Origin: Gemmatimonadota bacterium
Lineage (GTDB): Bacteria; Gemmatimonadota; Gemmatimonadetes; Gemmatimonadales; Gemmatimonadaceae
Direction: 5' to 3'
DNA: 8,798 nt
Assembly (NCBI GenBank): GCA_947457715.1
Contig: CANGXK010000087.1
Span: 1-8,798, forward strand
Every line of letters starts with the position of its first letter. Positions within the stretch are counted from its first letter, which is position 1. The translations under genes and the position numbers were made by a program. Below, in pieces: positions 1 to 6,524 of the stretch. A model generated the notes under the pieces. It was not told where the DNA came from. It worked only from the letters and a program-made list of their open reading frames with translations, and searched no databases.

Positions 1-438
1 CTTCCGGATCGACGACTTGGTCGACGTGAGCGCCAGCGGCACCATGAGCAGGAACGCCAGCATCCCGACCGTGATGTACAACCGCTTCAGAATATCTTCA
101 GCGATCGCGGGCCAGTCGAAGAACTGGTCGAGCACGAGGTAGACGCTCAGATGCCCCATCGCCCAGAAGAAGGCGGCCAGTCCCAGAAAGCGGCGCTGCG
201 TGACCATCCAGCCCCAGCCGGTGAGGCGCATGAGCGGCGTGACCGCCAACGACGCCGCCAGCAGCCGGAGCGCCCACTCGCCCGACGCGTGCTCGAGCGC
301 CTCGATTGGTTCGGCCCCTAACTGATCCAACAGCAGCTGCGCGACCAGCACGATGGCGGGCACGATCACGAGCAGCCACAGCGCAGGACGGAGCACGCGC
401 CGCGCCGGCGCTTCGGCGCGCGCCAGCCACGGCGACAT
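1..438 (-). CDS. msrQ: MsrQ, haem-binding membrane subunit of the MsrPQ methionine sulfoxide reductase (partial, 3' end outside window)
   Basis: MsrQ is the inner-membrane b-type cytochrome of the ferric-reductase-like family. It passes electrons from the quinone pool or a flavin reductase to periplasmic MsrP. The 146 codons visible start at an ATG 8 bases after the msrP stop and stay open to the window edge. The N-terminal part has a hydrophobic segment at about residues 17-35 (LWLLVIVPAIVLVAQLLL). It is followed by the family pattern GEWALRLLAASLAVTPL, then RRFLGLAAFFWAMGHLSVYL with a histidine suited to haem ligation, then a third membrane segment ending in LALTSTKSSIRK, which matches the usual MsrQ ALTS motif. 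The family is normally about 200 residues, so the last quarter to third lies beyond position 1. It is certainly co-transcribed with msrP. No Shine-Dalgarno is seen before the start, so translational coupling to msrP is likely. Confidence 0.93.
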   Translation of the reverse strand, partial: MSPWLARAEAPARRVLRPALWLLVIVPAIVLVAQLLLDQLGAEPIEALEHASGEWALRLLAASLAVTPLMRLTGWGWMVTQRRFLGLAAFFWAMGHLSVYLVLDQFFDWPAIAEDILKRLYITVGMLAFLLMVPLALTSTKSSIRK

Positions 439-446
439 CAGCGGGC

Positions 447-1388
447 TCAGTAGTTCTTCCGCAGATCCATGCCGCTGTACAGCGACGCGACCTGACTGGC
501 GTACCCGTTGAACGGAAGCGTGGGGATCTTCAGGAACTGCCCGATCCGACGCTCTTTGGCCTGGCTCCACCGCGGATGATCGACCATCGGGTTCACGTTG
601 GCGTAGAAACCGTACTCACTGGGATTGGCGTCATTCCAGGTCGTGTTGGGCATCTTGTCGGTGAACTTGATCTTCACGATCGCCTTGATCCCCTTGAAGC
701 CGTACTTCCATGGCACCACGAGCTTGAGCGGGGCCCCATTCTGGTTCGGCAGCGCCTTGCCGTACATGCCGGTGGCCAGCAGCGCCAACGGGTTGTTGGC
801 CTCGTCGAGTCGCAGCGCCTCCTTGTACGGCCACGGCAGCACGGCCCGGGCCTGCCCCGGCATCCGGCGCGGATCGTACAACGTGGTGAACTCCACGAAC
901 TTCGCACCCGGCAGCGGCTCGCAACGGGCTACGACGTCCTTGAGCTGCACCCCCTGCCACGGGATCACCATCGACCATGCTTCCACGCAACGGTGGCGAT
1001 AGACCCGATCCTGTACCGGCAGCTTCCCCACCAGCTCATCGAACGAGAAGGGGCGCGGCTTCTTGACCAGCCCCTCGACGTTCACGGTCCACGGCATCGG
1101 CTTGAAGTCCTTCGCCTGATCCTTCGGCTCGTCCTTCCCGGTCCCAAACTCGTAGTAGTTGTTGTAGCTGGTCGCGTCGTCTTCGGGCGTCAGCTTGTCG
1201 TCCTGCTGCAGACCCGGGTAGGCGCCCGCCGTCCCGCGGTCGAAGCGCATGGCCTCGAGCGCCGATGGCGCGACCAGCCCGCCCAGCGCCAACGCCCCGA
1301 CGGTGCCGACAAAGGTACGGCGGTTCTGGTAGACGGTTTCCGAAGTGATCTCGGAAGACGGGATGTCGTCGGGACGGCGAATGAGCAT
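447..1388 (-). CDS. msrP: MsrP, periplasmic molybdopterin-dependent methionine sulfoxide reductase catalytic subunit
   Basis: MsrP (YedY) reduces methionine sulfoxide in periplasmic proteins using a mononuclear Mo-molybdopterin cofactor. The 313-residue product closely follows E. coli MsrP (about 334 residues). A twin-arginine signal (NRRTFVG, arginines 23-24) precedes a hydrophobic stretch and a likely cleavage after ALEA. Next come YNNYYEFG (cofactor region), RHRCVEAWSM with the Mo-ligand cysteine at residue 134, LYDPRRMPGQ, NQNGAPLKLVVPWKYGFKGIK, and EYGFYANVNPMVDHPRWSQA. The C-terminus is FNGYASQVASLYSGMDLRKNY. The ATG at 1388 is chosen because MLIRRPDDIPSSEIT is the usual N-terminus of this family. 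An upstream in-frame ATG at 1421 and GTG at 1436 would add 11 or 16 residues with no family counterpart. No clear ribosome binding site precedes either start. Tat export means the folded, cofactor-loaded enzyme crosses the membrane and then meets MsrQ. Confidence 0.96.
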   Translation of the reverse strand: MLIRRPDDIPSSEITSETVYQNRRTFVGTVGALALGGLVAPSALEAMRFDRGTAGAYPGLQQDDKLTPEDDATSYNNYYEFGTGKDEPKDQAKDFKPMPWTVNVEGLVKKPRPFSFDELVGKLPVQDRVYRHRCVEAWSMVIPWQGVQLKDVVARCEPLPGAKFVEFTTLYDPRRMPGQARAVLPWPYKEALRLDEANNPLALLATGMYGKALPNQNGAPLKLVVPWKYGFKGIKAIVKIKFTDKMPNTTWNDANPSEYGFYANVNPMVDHPRWSQAKERRIGQFLKIPTLPFNGYASQVASLYSGMDLRKNY

Positions 1389-1419
1389 GGGCGTCGAGGT
1401 CGGGGTCAAGGGTGCATAC

Positions 1420-1425
1420 ATTCTA
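1420..1425 (-). promoter_or_regulatory. Possible -10 element (TAGAAT) for msrPQ
   Basis: On the minus strand a TAGAAT hexamer lies about 32 bases before the msrP ATG at 1388. It is close to the bacterial -10 consensus and would give a leader of about 24 bases. The -35 region at about 1443-1448 (GAACCG on the minus strand) is a poor match, so the call rests on one hexamer. The interval 1389-1518 otherwise shows no recognisable feature. Confidence 0.3.
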
Positions 1426-1518
1426 GCGGTGAGCACGCAATTCGGTTCCCGAATTCTGTTTTCCGCTCCTTCCTGCGAAACGCCGCCATGCGATAAACGA
1501 CGCTCGGCGCCGCCGACT

Positions 1519-1714
<196 letters not shown>

Positions 1715-1731
1715 AGAGGCACGAATAGGCA

Positions 1732-1980
1732 TTCACGGGATAAGAACGGAAACGGGCGATTCCCGCCTGAACGGATACGAGCCGATAACAACGGAGAGCA
1801 ACGGATTGTCGTCGTTGTGCGACCAATGCCGCGGCTCGACGGCTGTTCAATTCAGAAATTGAAACGTTCGGAGTCGGAGATGAACTCGCCGCAACACGGG
1901 ACAAATCCATTCCTATCAGCTCCTATCGGCTCGTATCCGTTCAAGCAGGAATCGCCCGTTTCCGTTCTTATCCCCCTGAA
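1732..1980. repeat. Large inverted repeat (arms of about 56 bp, 136-bp centre), MITE-like or structured 3' region
   Basis: The left arm 1732-1787 and the reverse complement of the right arm 1924-1980 align over 57 columns with 53 identities, three mismatches and one single-base gap. The shared core begins GATAAGAACGGAAACGGGCG and ends AACGGATACGAGCCGATA. Weaker similarity (13 of 20) continues inward on both sides, so the original repeat was probably longer. The 136-base centre contains a small perfect hairpin, TTCAATT-CAGA-AATTGAA (1846-1863). No transposase, open reading frame or flanking target duplication is visible. The right arm ends 9 bases before the stop codon of the ABC permease, so the element would lie in the 3' end of that operon's transcript. 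The segment 1715-1985 is visibly less GC-rich than the genes around it. It could be a non-autonomous mobile element, a genome-family repeat, or an RNA structure. Confidence 0.85.
1846..1863. repeat. Perfect 7-bp hairpin in the centre of the inverted repeat
   Basis: TTCAATT is followed by CAGA and then its exact reverse complement AATTGAA. It lies near the middle of the loop between the two long arms. There is no T-run on either strand after it, so it does not look like an intrinsic terminator. It may be an operator-like palindrome or part of a folded element. Confidence 0.5.
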
Positions 1981-1989
1981 AGCCCGTCC

Positions 1990-3123
1990 TCAATCCAACG
2001 TTTTCGAAAACCGCCGCACGGAAATGACCAATAGCACGAGTGCCGCGGCCGACAGCACGCCGAGCTGGGTCCACAGGTCGCGCATGCCGACGCCTTTCAG
2101 CAGCACGCCGCGCAGGATATCGAGGAACCAGGTGAGCGGCAGCAGCGCGCCCACCCACTGCGCCGGCTCGGGCATCGCGGCGCGCGGGAAGATGTAGCCC
2201 GACAGCAGGATGTTCGGCAGCATGAAGAAAAAGCTCAGCTGCATCGCCTGGACCTGGCTGCGCGCGACAGTGGAGATCAACAGCCCCACACCCAGACTGG
2301 CCACGATGAACACCAGCGCCAGCGAATAGAGCAGTACAAGGCTGCCCATGATCGGGATGTCGAAGAAGATCACGCCGAGCGCGAGAATCACCGACATCTG
2401 CACGTAGCCCACCAGCACGAAGGGCACGAGCTTGCCGAGCATGAGGCTCGTGCGGCTGATCGGCGTGACGATCAGCTGTTCAAGCGTGCCGCGCTCACGC
2501 TCCTTCACGATGGCCGTGCTCGTGATCAACGTCATCGTGATCGTGAGCAGAATCCCCACGATCCCGGGCACGATGAACGTCGCACTCTTCTGCGCCGCGT
2601 TGTACCAGGGGCGCACACGGATCTCGACCGGCGGACGGATCTTGAATTGCGAGGCCAGCAGCTGCGCACCGCGCGCCTGCGCGGCGAGCTGCGCGCCCGC
2701 GATCGCCGCCCCGGAACTTTGCGGATCGGCCGCATCGATCAGCATCTGCGCGACACCGGTGTGACCACCGCGAATATTGCGCTGGTACTCCGGGGGGATC
2801 ACCAGCGCCACGCGTGCCGCGCCCCGCTCGATCCATCGTTTCGCGGTTGCACGATCGGGCACTGCCGACACCACGGTGAAGTTGTCCGTGTTCACCAGCA
2901 CCTGGATGAGCGCGCGGCTCTCGCTCGTGCGCGACTCGTCCACCACCACCGTCGGCAATCGACGCACGTCCGTCTGAATCGCATAGCCGAACAGCAGCAG
3001 CTGAATCGCCGGTAGCCCCGTCATCATGGCGAACGTGAGCCGGTCGCGCCGGAGCTGCAAAAACTCCTTCCAGAGCATCGGCCACACCGTCCAGCGCCGC
3101 ACCCGCTCATACAGCGCGCTCAT
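1990..3123 (-). CDS. ABC-2 family transporter permease (YhhJ / YbhR / YbhS type)
   Basis: This is the membrane subunit of an ABC exporter. The 377 residues show the typical layout. A cytoplasmic N-terminus (MLWKEFLQLRRDRLTFAMM) leads into a first membrane helix at about residues 30-50. A large extracytoplasmic domain spans about 51-180. A cluster of five helices follows, at about 182-206, 230-254, 258-286, 292-312 and 355-370. Diagnostic family sequences are KERERGTLEQLIVTPIS (207-223), which contacts the ATPase, and LLSGYIFPRAAMPEPAQWVG with LPLTWFLDILRGVLLKG (about 306-344). Its ATG overlaps the ATPase stop as ATGA (4 bases), a strong sign of coupling; an AGG upstream may help initiation. 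Related systems such as YbhFSR carry two permeases. Only one is present here, so it probably acts as a homodimer. Substrates in related systems are drugs or other amphipathic compounds; the substrate here is unknown. Confidence 0.92.
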   Translation of the reverse strand: MSALYERVRRWTVWPMLWKEFLQLRRDRLTFAMMTGLPAIQLLLFGYAIQTDVRRLPTVVVDESRTSESRALIQVLVNTDNFTVVSAVPDRATAKRWIERGAARVALVIPPEYQRNIRGGHTGVAQMLIDAADPQSSGAAIAGAQLAAQARGAQLLASQFKIRPPVEIRVRPWYNAAQKSATFIVPGIVGILLTITMTLITSTAIVKERERGTLEQLIVTPISRTSLMLGKLVPFVLVGYVQMSVILALGVIFFDIPIMGSLVLLYSLALVFIVASLGVGLLISTVARSQVQAMQLSFFFMLPNILLSGYIFPRAAMPEPAQWVGALLPLTWFLDILRGVLLKGVGMRDLWTQLGVLSAAALVLLVISVRRFSKTLD

Positions 3124-3905
3124 GACGGCCTCGCCTCGTCGGCTTCATCGCGCTGCTGCAGCATCACGAACACATCCTCGATCGTGTTGGCATTGAACTG
3201 CTGCACCACTTCCGCCGGTGTGCCCAGGCCGATCAGGTGGCCGCGCGAGAGAAAGGCGAGTCGCTGACAACGCTCGGCCTCGTCCATGTAGTGCGTGGTC
3301 ACCAGAATCGTCGTGCCTTCGCGCGCCAGCTGATAGATCGTTTCCCAGAACGTGCGGCGGGCCGCCGGATCGACACCGGCCGTCGGCTCATCGAGAAACA
3401 CGAGATCCGGGTGATGCGCCGTGGCGCAGGCCAGGGCGAGTCGCTGCTTCCAGCCACCGCTGAGGGTGCCCGCGCGCTGATGCAATCGCGGACCGAGCCC
3501 CAGCGATTCCACATGGTCGGCCAGGCGCCGCTCGCGATCATGCCCCACGAGCCCGTACACCGACGAGTAGAAGCGGAGGTTCTCTGCCACGGTGAGTTCG
3601 TCGTACAGCCCGTAGCGCTGCGACATATAGCCGATGCGACGACGGACGCCCTCGGTATTCGTTTCGACATCGAGTCCGGCAACTTCCGCCGAGCCGCTCG
3701 TGGGCACGACCAGCCCGCACAACATGCGGATCGTCGTCGTTTTCCCTGACCCATTCGGCCCGAGCAGCCCGAACACTTCGCCGCGGGCGATCTCGAGATC
3801 GAGCCCGGCCACCGCCACCAACTCGCCGTAGGCCTTCCGCAGCGCGCGCGTGCGGACCACGGCGGCGCCGACGGCAGTGCGATCGCCGTTCACCGCCACG
3901 CTCAC
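3120..3905 (-). CDS. ABC transporter ATP-binding protein (YbhF-like, single nucleotide-binding domain)
   Basis: This cytoplasmic ATPase drives the ABC-2 permease encoded next to it. All catalytic motifs are intact in 261 residues: Walker A GPNGSGKT at 49-56, Q-loop glutamine at 96 (YMSQRYGLYDELT), signature LSGGWKQR at 148-155, Walker B LVFLDEP at 168-174, D-loop AGVDP, and the H-loop histidine at 205 (VTTHYMDEAE). The phrase LYDELTVAENLRFY and the C-terminal TIEDVFVMLQQ tail are typical of the drug/lipid exporter branch (CcmA/YbhF-like). The start is GTG; its last bases form the stop of the membrane-fusion gene (GTGA overlap). The YbhF and RbbA relatives carry two nucleotide-binding domains in one chain, but this one has a single domain and should dimerise. 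No Shine-Dalgarno is seen, so translation is probably coupled to the upstream gene. Confidence 0.95.
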   Translation of the reverse strand: MSVAVNGDRTAVGAAVVRTRALRKAYGELVAVAGLDLEIARGEVFGLLGPNGSGKTTTIRMLCGLVVPTSGSAEVAGLDVETNTEGVRRRIGYMSQRYGLYDELTVAENLRFYSSVYGLVGHDRERRLADHVESLGLGPRLHQRAGTLSGGWKQRLALACATAHHPDLVFLDEPTAGVDPAARRTFWETIYQLAREGTTILVTTHYMDEAERCQRLAFLSRGHLIGLGTPAEVVQQFNANTIEDVFVMLQQRDEADEARPS

Positions 3906-4894
3906 TTGGCGGTGCGCGGCAGCAGTACCGAGATCGGCATGCCGGCGCGCAGTCGCTGCGTCGTGTCGGCGAACTCCACCTTCACACCGAACAGCAGGTC
4001 GGCCCGTTCCTTGTCGGTCAGCGCAACGCGCGGGGTAAACTCAGCACGGGTGGCGATCGCCGAAATCCGTCCGCGGAACACCGTGGTATCGCCATCGAGC
4101 CGTGCCGACAGCGAATCGCCGGGGCGCAGCGTGGGGAGGACGAACTGCGAGACATAGATCCGCGCCCACGGCCGTGACGGTTGCCCGACCGTGATCGCGC
4201 TCTGGCCGGCCGCCAGCACTTCCCCGGGCTCCACGTTGCGGCTCGACACCACACCGCTCACGGGCGAGAGCAACACGAGGTCGTTCGCGGTGGCCCGCCA
4301 TCCCTCGGCCGCCGCCTGCGCGCCTCGTGCTTCGGCGGCGGCGGCCTGACGGCGCTCCGGCCGCGCGCCCTGCCGCACGAGCCGAAGCGCTTCCCGGGCC
4401 GCATCGCGACGCCCGGCGGTCACACGGGCCGCCGCCCGGGCGGCATCGAGCGACGCACGACTCACGTCTCCCTTGGCCGCCAACGGCTCCAGCCGCGCGA
4501 GATCGGCGGCAGTACGCTCGGCATCGGCTTCCGCCGCCCGCCACTCCGCCTCCGCGCGGCTGATCTCGGCGGGACGAGCGCCACTGGCCAGTTCACGCGA
4601 CGTCTCCGCCGCCGCAGCAGCCCGGGCCTCGGCCTGCGCCGTGGAACTCGCCAGAGTGGGCGTAGTGAACAGCACCAGCGTGTCGCCGGCCTGCACGGCA
4701 TCGCCCTCCTGCACCAGCACGCGCAGCGCGCGCGCAGGCTGCAGCGGCCCCACGTCCACTTCGACCATCTCGAGAGTGCCCACGGCCATGTCGGGGGCCG
4801 CTGCCCCTGAACAGGCCCCCAGCACGAAGAGCGGACCGAGCGCCACGAGCACCAATGCACGCACCATCACGTCACGACTCACGATGAGAGACAT
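3902..4894 (-). CDS. HlyD-family membrane-fusion (periplasmic adaptor) lipoprotein of the ABC exporter (YbhG / YhiI type)
   Basis: The periplasmic adaptor links the ABC-2 permease to the outer membrane or presents substrate to it. With the ATG at 4894 the protein has 330 residues. A short hydrophobic leader ends in the lipobox VLGAC (lipidated cysteine at residue 28), so it is probably membrane-anchored by lipid. The first half-lipoyl motif lies in VLVQEGDAVQAGDTLVLF. Long alanine- and arginine-rich coiled-coil hairpins follow over about residues 70-190. The second lipoyl half is LLSPVSGVVSSRNVEPGEVLAAGQ, then a beta-barrel region. The family tail RISAIATRAEFTPRVALTDKERADLLFGVKVEF ends in LRAGMPISVLLP. 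An ATG at 4867 is an equally possible start and would leave an ideal 18-residue lipoprotein signal. Extension upstream to 5074 is rejected because it overlaps the divergent SufE gene. This is the first gene of the three-gene operon. Confidence 0.9.
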   Translation of the reverse strand: MSLIVSRDVMVRALVLVALGPLFVLGACSGAAAPDMAVGTLEMVEVDVGPLQPARALRVLVQEGDAVQAGDTLVLFTTPTLASSTAQAEARAAAAAETSRELASGARPAEISRAEAEWRAAEADAERTAADLARLEPLAAKGDVSRASLDAARAAARVTAGRRDAAREALRLVRQGARPERRQAAAAEARGAQAAAEGWRATANDLVLLSPVSGVVSSRNVEPGEVLAAGQSAITVGQPSRPWARIYVSQFVLPTLRPGDSLSARLDGDTTVFRGRISAIATRAEFTPRVALTDKERADLLFGVKVEFADTTQRLRAGMPISVLLPRTAK

Positions 4895-4947
4895 ACGGCA
4901 GCGCGAACGCGCTTGACCGGCCGACCTCGGCAACATTGCATTCCGGT
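4895..4947. promoter_or_regulatory. Divergent promoter region between the ABC exporter operon and the sufE operon
   Basis: Only about 50 bases separate the two divergent starts, so both promoters must sit here or inside the coding ends. On the plus strand TTGACC at 4913-4918 is a good -35 match. With a 17-base spacer the -10 would be TTGCAT at 4936-4941, only three of six consensus bases. That placement would start the transcript at or very close to the sufE ATG (4948), giving a leaderless mRNA. On the minus strand a TATGTC overlaps the ATG at 4894 and could be a weak -10 if translation begins at 4867. All of this is read by eye. Confidence 0.35.
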
Positions 4948-5439
4948 ATGCCTGACGCCACCCCACTCTCCCCGACAACCACCGCGCCGTCACCGGAAGG
5001 GGAACTGCCAGCGTCACTGGCCCGCACCCTTCGGCAGTTCCGGGTGCTGGAGCGGGAAGACAAGATGCAGGCACTGTTGGGATGGTCGAAAAAGCTCGAA
5101 CCGCTTCCGGAACGGCTGGCCAACCTCGACCGGGCGGCGTTCACAGTACCCGAATGCCAGACCCGAGTCGATATTTTCCCCGAACGGCAAAGCGACGGCA
5201 CGATGCATTTCTACGCCGACGTCAACGCCCGGCAGTCTCCGACCGTGGCCGCGGTCCTCGCGATCACTTTTGCCGCCGTCAACGATCAGCCGCCGTCGGT
5301 AACACTGGCACTCCCGCCGGATTTCGTGCGGCTGCTGATGCAGGACATCGGACTCGGTGCACGTGAATCGGGTCTGTCCGCCATGATTGCCCGCCTGAAG
5401 CGCTCCGCGACCCAGAGCGCTCGGACGGAACCGGAGTAG
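4948..5439 (+). CDS. sufE: SufE-family cysteine desulfurase sulfur acceptor
   Basis: SufE accepts persulfide sulfur from the cysteine desulfurase SufS and hands it to the SufBCD scaffold for iron-sulfur cluster assembly in the cytoplasm. The 163-residue product has the family architecture. A proline-rich, probably disordered N-terminus of about 25 residues is followed by the helix QALLGWSKKLEPLPERL. The acceptor loop VPECQTRVDIF carries the active cysteine at residue 70. Then come FYADVNARQSPTVAAVLAITFAAVNDQPP and the closing helix pair DFVRLLMQDIGLGARESGLSAMIARLKR. The ATG at 4948 is preferred to a TTG four codons upstream; neither has a Shine-Dalgarno. No sufS, sufB, sufC or sufD is in view, so SufE is separate from its usual partners here. 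A CDGSH iron-sulfur protein follows 50 bases later. CsdE is the alternative family name; the fold is the same. Confidence 0.92.
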   Translation: MPDATPLSPTTTAPSPEGELPASLARTLRQFRVLEREDKMQALLGWSKKLEPLPERLANLDRAAFTVPECQTRVDIFPERQSDGTMHFYADVNARQSPTVAAVLAITFAAVNDQPPSVTLALPPDFVRLLMQDIGLGARESGLSAMIARLKRSATQSARTEPE

Positions 5440-5460
5440 AAAGCTTCCTTCTGCTCCGTA

Positions 5461-5489
5461 CCCCCATCCTCCCCCCTCCCTCCTGTCTT
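5461..5489 (+). other. Polypyrimidine tract immediately before the CDGSH gene
   Basis: Between sufE and the CDGSH gene, 29 bases contain only one A and one G (5461-5489, runs of C broken by T), ending directly at the ATG. The mRNA therefore has CCUCC-type sequence where a Shine-Dalgarno should be. The opposite strand carries G-runs of 3, 6 and 5, which might form a quadruplex or triplex. Its function is unknown. Confidence 0.6.
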
Positions 5490-5726
5490 ATGCCCATTAC
5501 TATCACGGTCCGCAAGAACGGCTCGTTTGGCATTTCCGCCGAAGATGCCGCACAGATCGTGCTGCTCGATCATACCGGTGCAGTCATCCCGCCCCGCGCC
5601 GAAGGTCGGCCGATGTCGCTGTGCCGCTGTGGGGCCTCCAACGTGAAGCCGTTTTGTGACGGTTCGCATAAGGAAAGCGGGTTCTGCGATCCGGTGGACG
5701 CGCCGGTCGATACCCCGGCCAGCTGA
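5490..5726 (+). CDS. CDGSH-type [2Fe-2S] iron-sulfur protein
   Basis: CDGSH proteins (mitoNEET superfamily) bind a [2Fe-2S] cluster with three cysteines and one histidine and act in redox sensing or cluster transfer. In this 78-residue protein the ligands are Cys45, Cys47, Cys56 and His60, in the sequence LCRCGASNVKPFCDGSHKESGF, an exact match to CxCxxxxxxxPxCDGSH. The N-terminal 35 residues (MPITITVRKNGSFGI onward) look like a small beta domain seen in many bacterial single-CDGSH proteins. There is no membrane anchor, so it should be cytosolic. It lies 50 bases after sufE and 8 bases before the acyltransferase. This suggests co-transcription and perhaps that SufE-derived clusters load it. 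The ATG follows a pyrimidine tract with no Shine-Dalgarno. Confidence 0.94.
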   Translation: MPITITVRKNGSFGISAEDAAQIVLLDHTGAVIPPRAEGRPMSLCRCGASNVKPFCDGSHKESGFCDPVDAPVDTPAS

Positions 5727-5734
5727 GCCCGGCC

Positions 5735-6517
5735 ATGCGGGCGGTGCGAACGTTGCAGAACTGGTGGGCCTGGACCGAGCTCGTGCTCGTCGTGATTCTC
5801 GGGACGCCTGTCGTCGCTCTGATATTTGCGATCACGGCCCCCTTCGATCCCGGTCGCTATGCCGCCGGTCGCACCTTCCGCTTGGTCGGCGTCACGGCGC
5901 TACGGCTGAACAGCCTTTGGCGTTTTCACACCCGAGGCTCCCTCACCGACGCGCGCCGACCGTACGTGGTCGTCGCGAATCACGAGTCGTACGCCGACGT
6001 GTTCCTGATCAGCTGTTTCCCATGGGAAATGAAGTGGCTGAGCAAGGACACCATGTTCAAGATTCCGTTCATGGGCTGGATGATGCGGATGGCCGGCGAC
6101 ATCAAGCTCGTGCGCGGCAATCGCGACTCCGCCGCCGACGCGATTCTGCAGTGTCGCGACCGGCTTTCCAAGAAGGTCTCGGTCATGATCTTCCCCGAAG
6201 GGACCCGCTCGCGCTCATGGGAGATGTTGCCGTTCAAAGATGGCGCCTTCCGACTCGCGATCGAATCGGGCGCGCCGATCCTGCCCATCGCCGTGGTGGG
6301 CACGCGCCACGCCATGGCCAAAGGCACCTTCCGCTTCCTGCCGGCGCGCGCGATCGCACAGGTGCTCGAGCCGATCGCCACCGCGGGTATGACACTCGCT
6401 GACGTCGCGACACTCAAGCAGCAGACGCGTGAGCGCATCGAGGCGGGACGCCGCGTGCTCGCCGCCGAGTTGGGCGTGCGCGTCGACGACGTCGCGACGC
6501 TCGCGACCACCGCCTGA
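5735..6517 (+). CDS. plsC: PlsC-type 1-acyl-sn-glycerol-3-phosphate acyltransferase
   Basis: The enzyme acylates lysophosphatidic acid to phosphatidic acid at the inner membrane in phospholipid synthesis. In 260 residues it has an N-terminal membrane helix (about 14-34, TELVLVVILGTPVVALIFAI). Next are the catalytic block I HX4D (His83-Asp88 in ANHESYADVFLI), a block II region around VRGNRDSA (126-133), block III FPEGTRSR (153-160), and block IV APILPIAVVGT (180-190). The length is normal for the family. The ATG is 8 bases after the CDGSH stop and the stop is 7 bases before the next gene, so it is inside an operon. Other acyltransferases such as lyso-ornithine-lipid enzymes share these motifs, so the exact acceptor is not certain. 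Confidence 0.93.
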   Translation: MRAVRTLQNWWAWTELVLVVILGTPVVALIFAITAPFDPGRYAAGRTFRLVGVTALRLNSLWRFHTRGSLTDARRPYVVVANHESYADVFLISCFPWEMKWLSKDTMFKIPFMGWMMRMAGDIKLVRGNRDSAADAILQCRDRLSKKVSVMIFPEGTRSRSWEMLPFKDGAFRLAIESGAPILPIAVVGTRHAMAKGTFRFLPARAIAQVLEPIATAGMTLADVATLKQQTRERIEAGRRVLAAELGVRVDDVATLATTA

Positions 6518-6524
6518 GCGCAAC

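Noticed and set aside
306..1496. Long plus-strand open frame opposite msrP and msrQ
   Set aside because: It is antisense to two convincingly identified genes, its protein is arginine/histidine-rich with no recognisable motif, and it arises from high-GC codon bias.
1732..1980. Insertion sequence or CRISPR array
   Set aside because: There is no transposase, no target duplication, and only two inverted copies instead of regularly spaced direct repeats.
1817..2197. Plus-strand open frame through the inverted repeat into the permease
   Set aside because: It is antisense to the permease 3' end and non-coding repeat sequence, with no family resemblance.
4895..5074. Longer N-terminus of the membrane-fusion protein
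   Set aside because: It would overlap sufE on the other strand and place the lipoprotein signal 60 residues inside the protein.
6429..6524. Longer N-terminus for the SDR gene from a GTG at 6429
   Set aside because: It lies inside plsC, encodes serine/arginine-rich shadow sequence, and the GTG at 6525 gives normal operon spacing.
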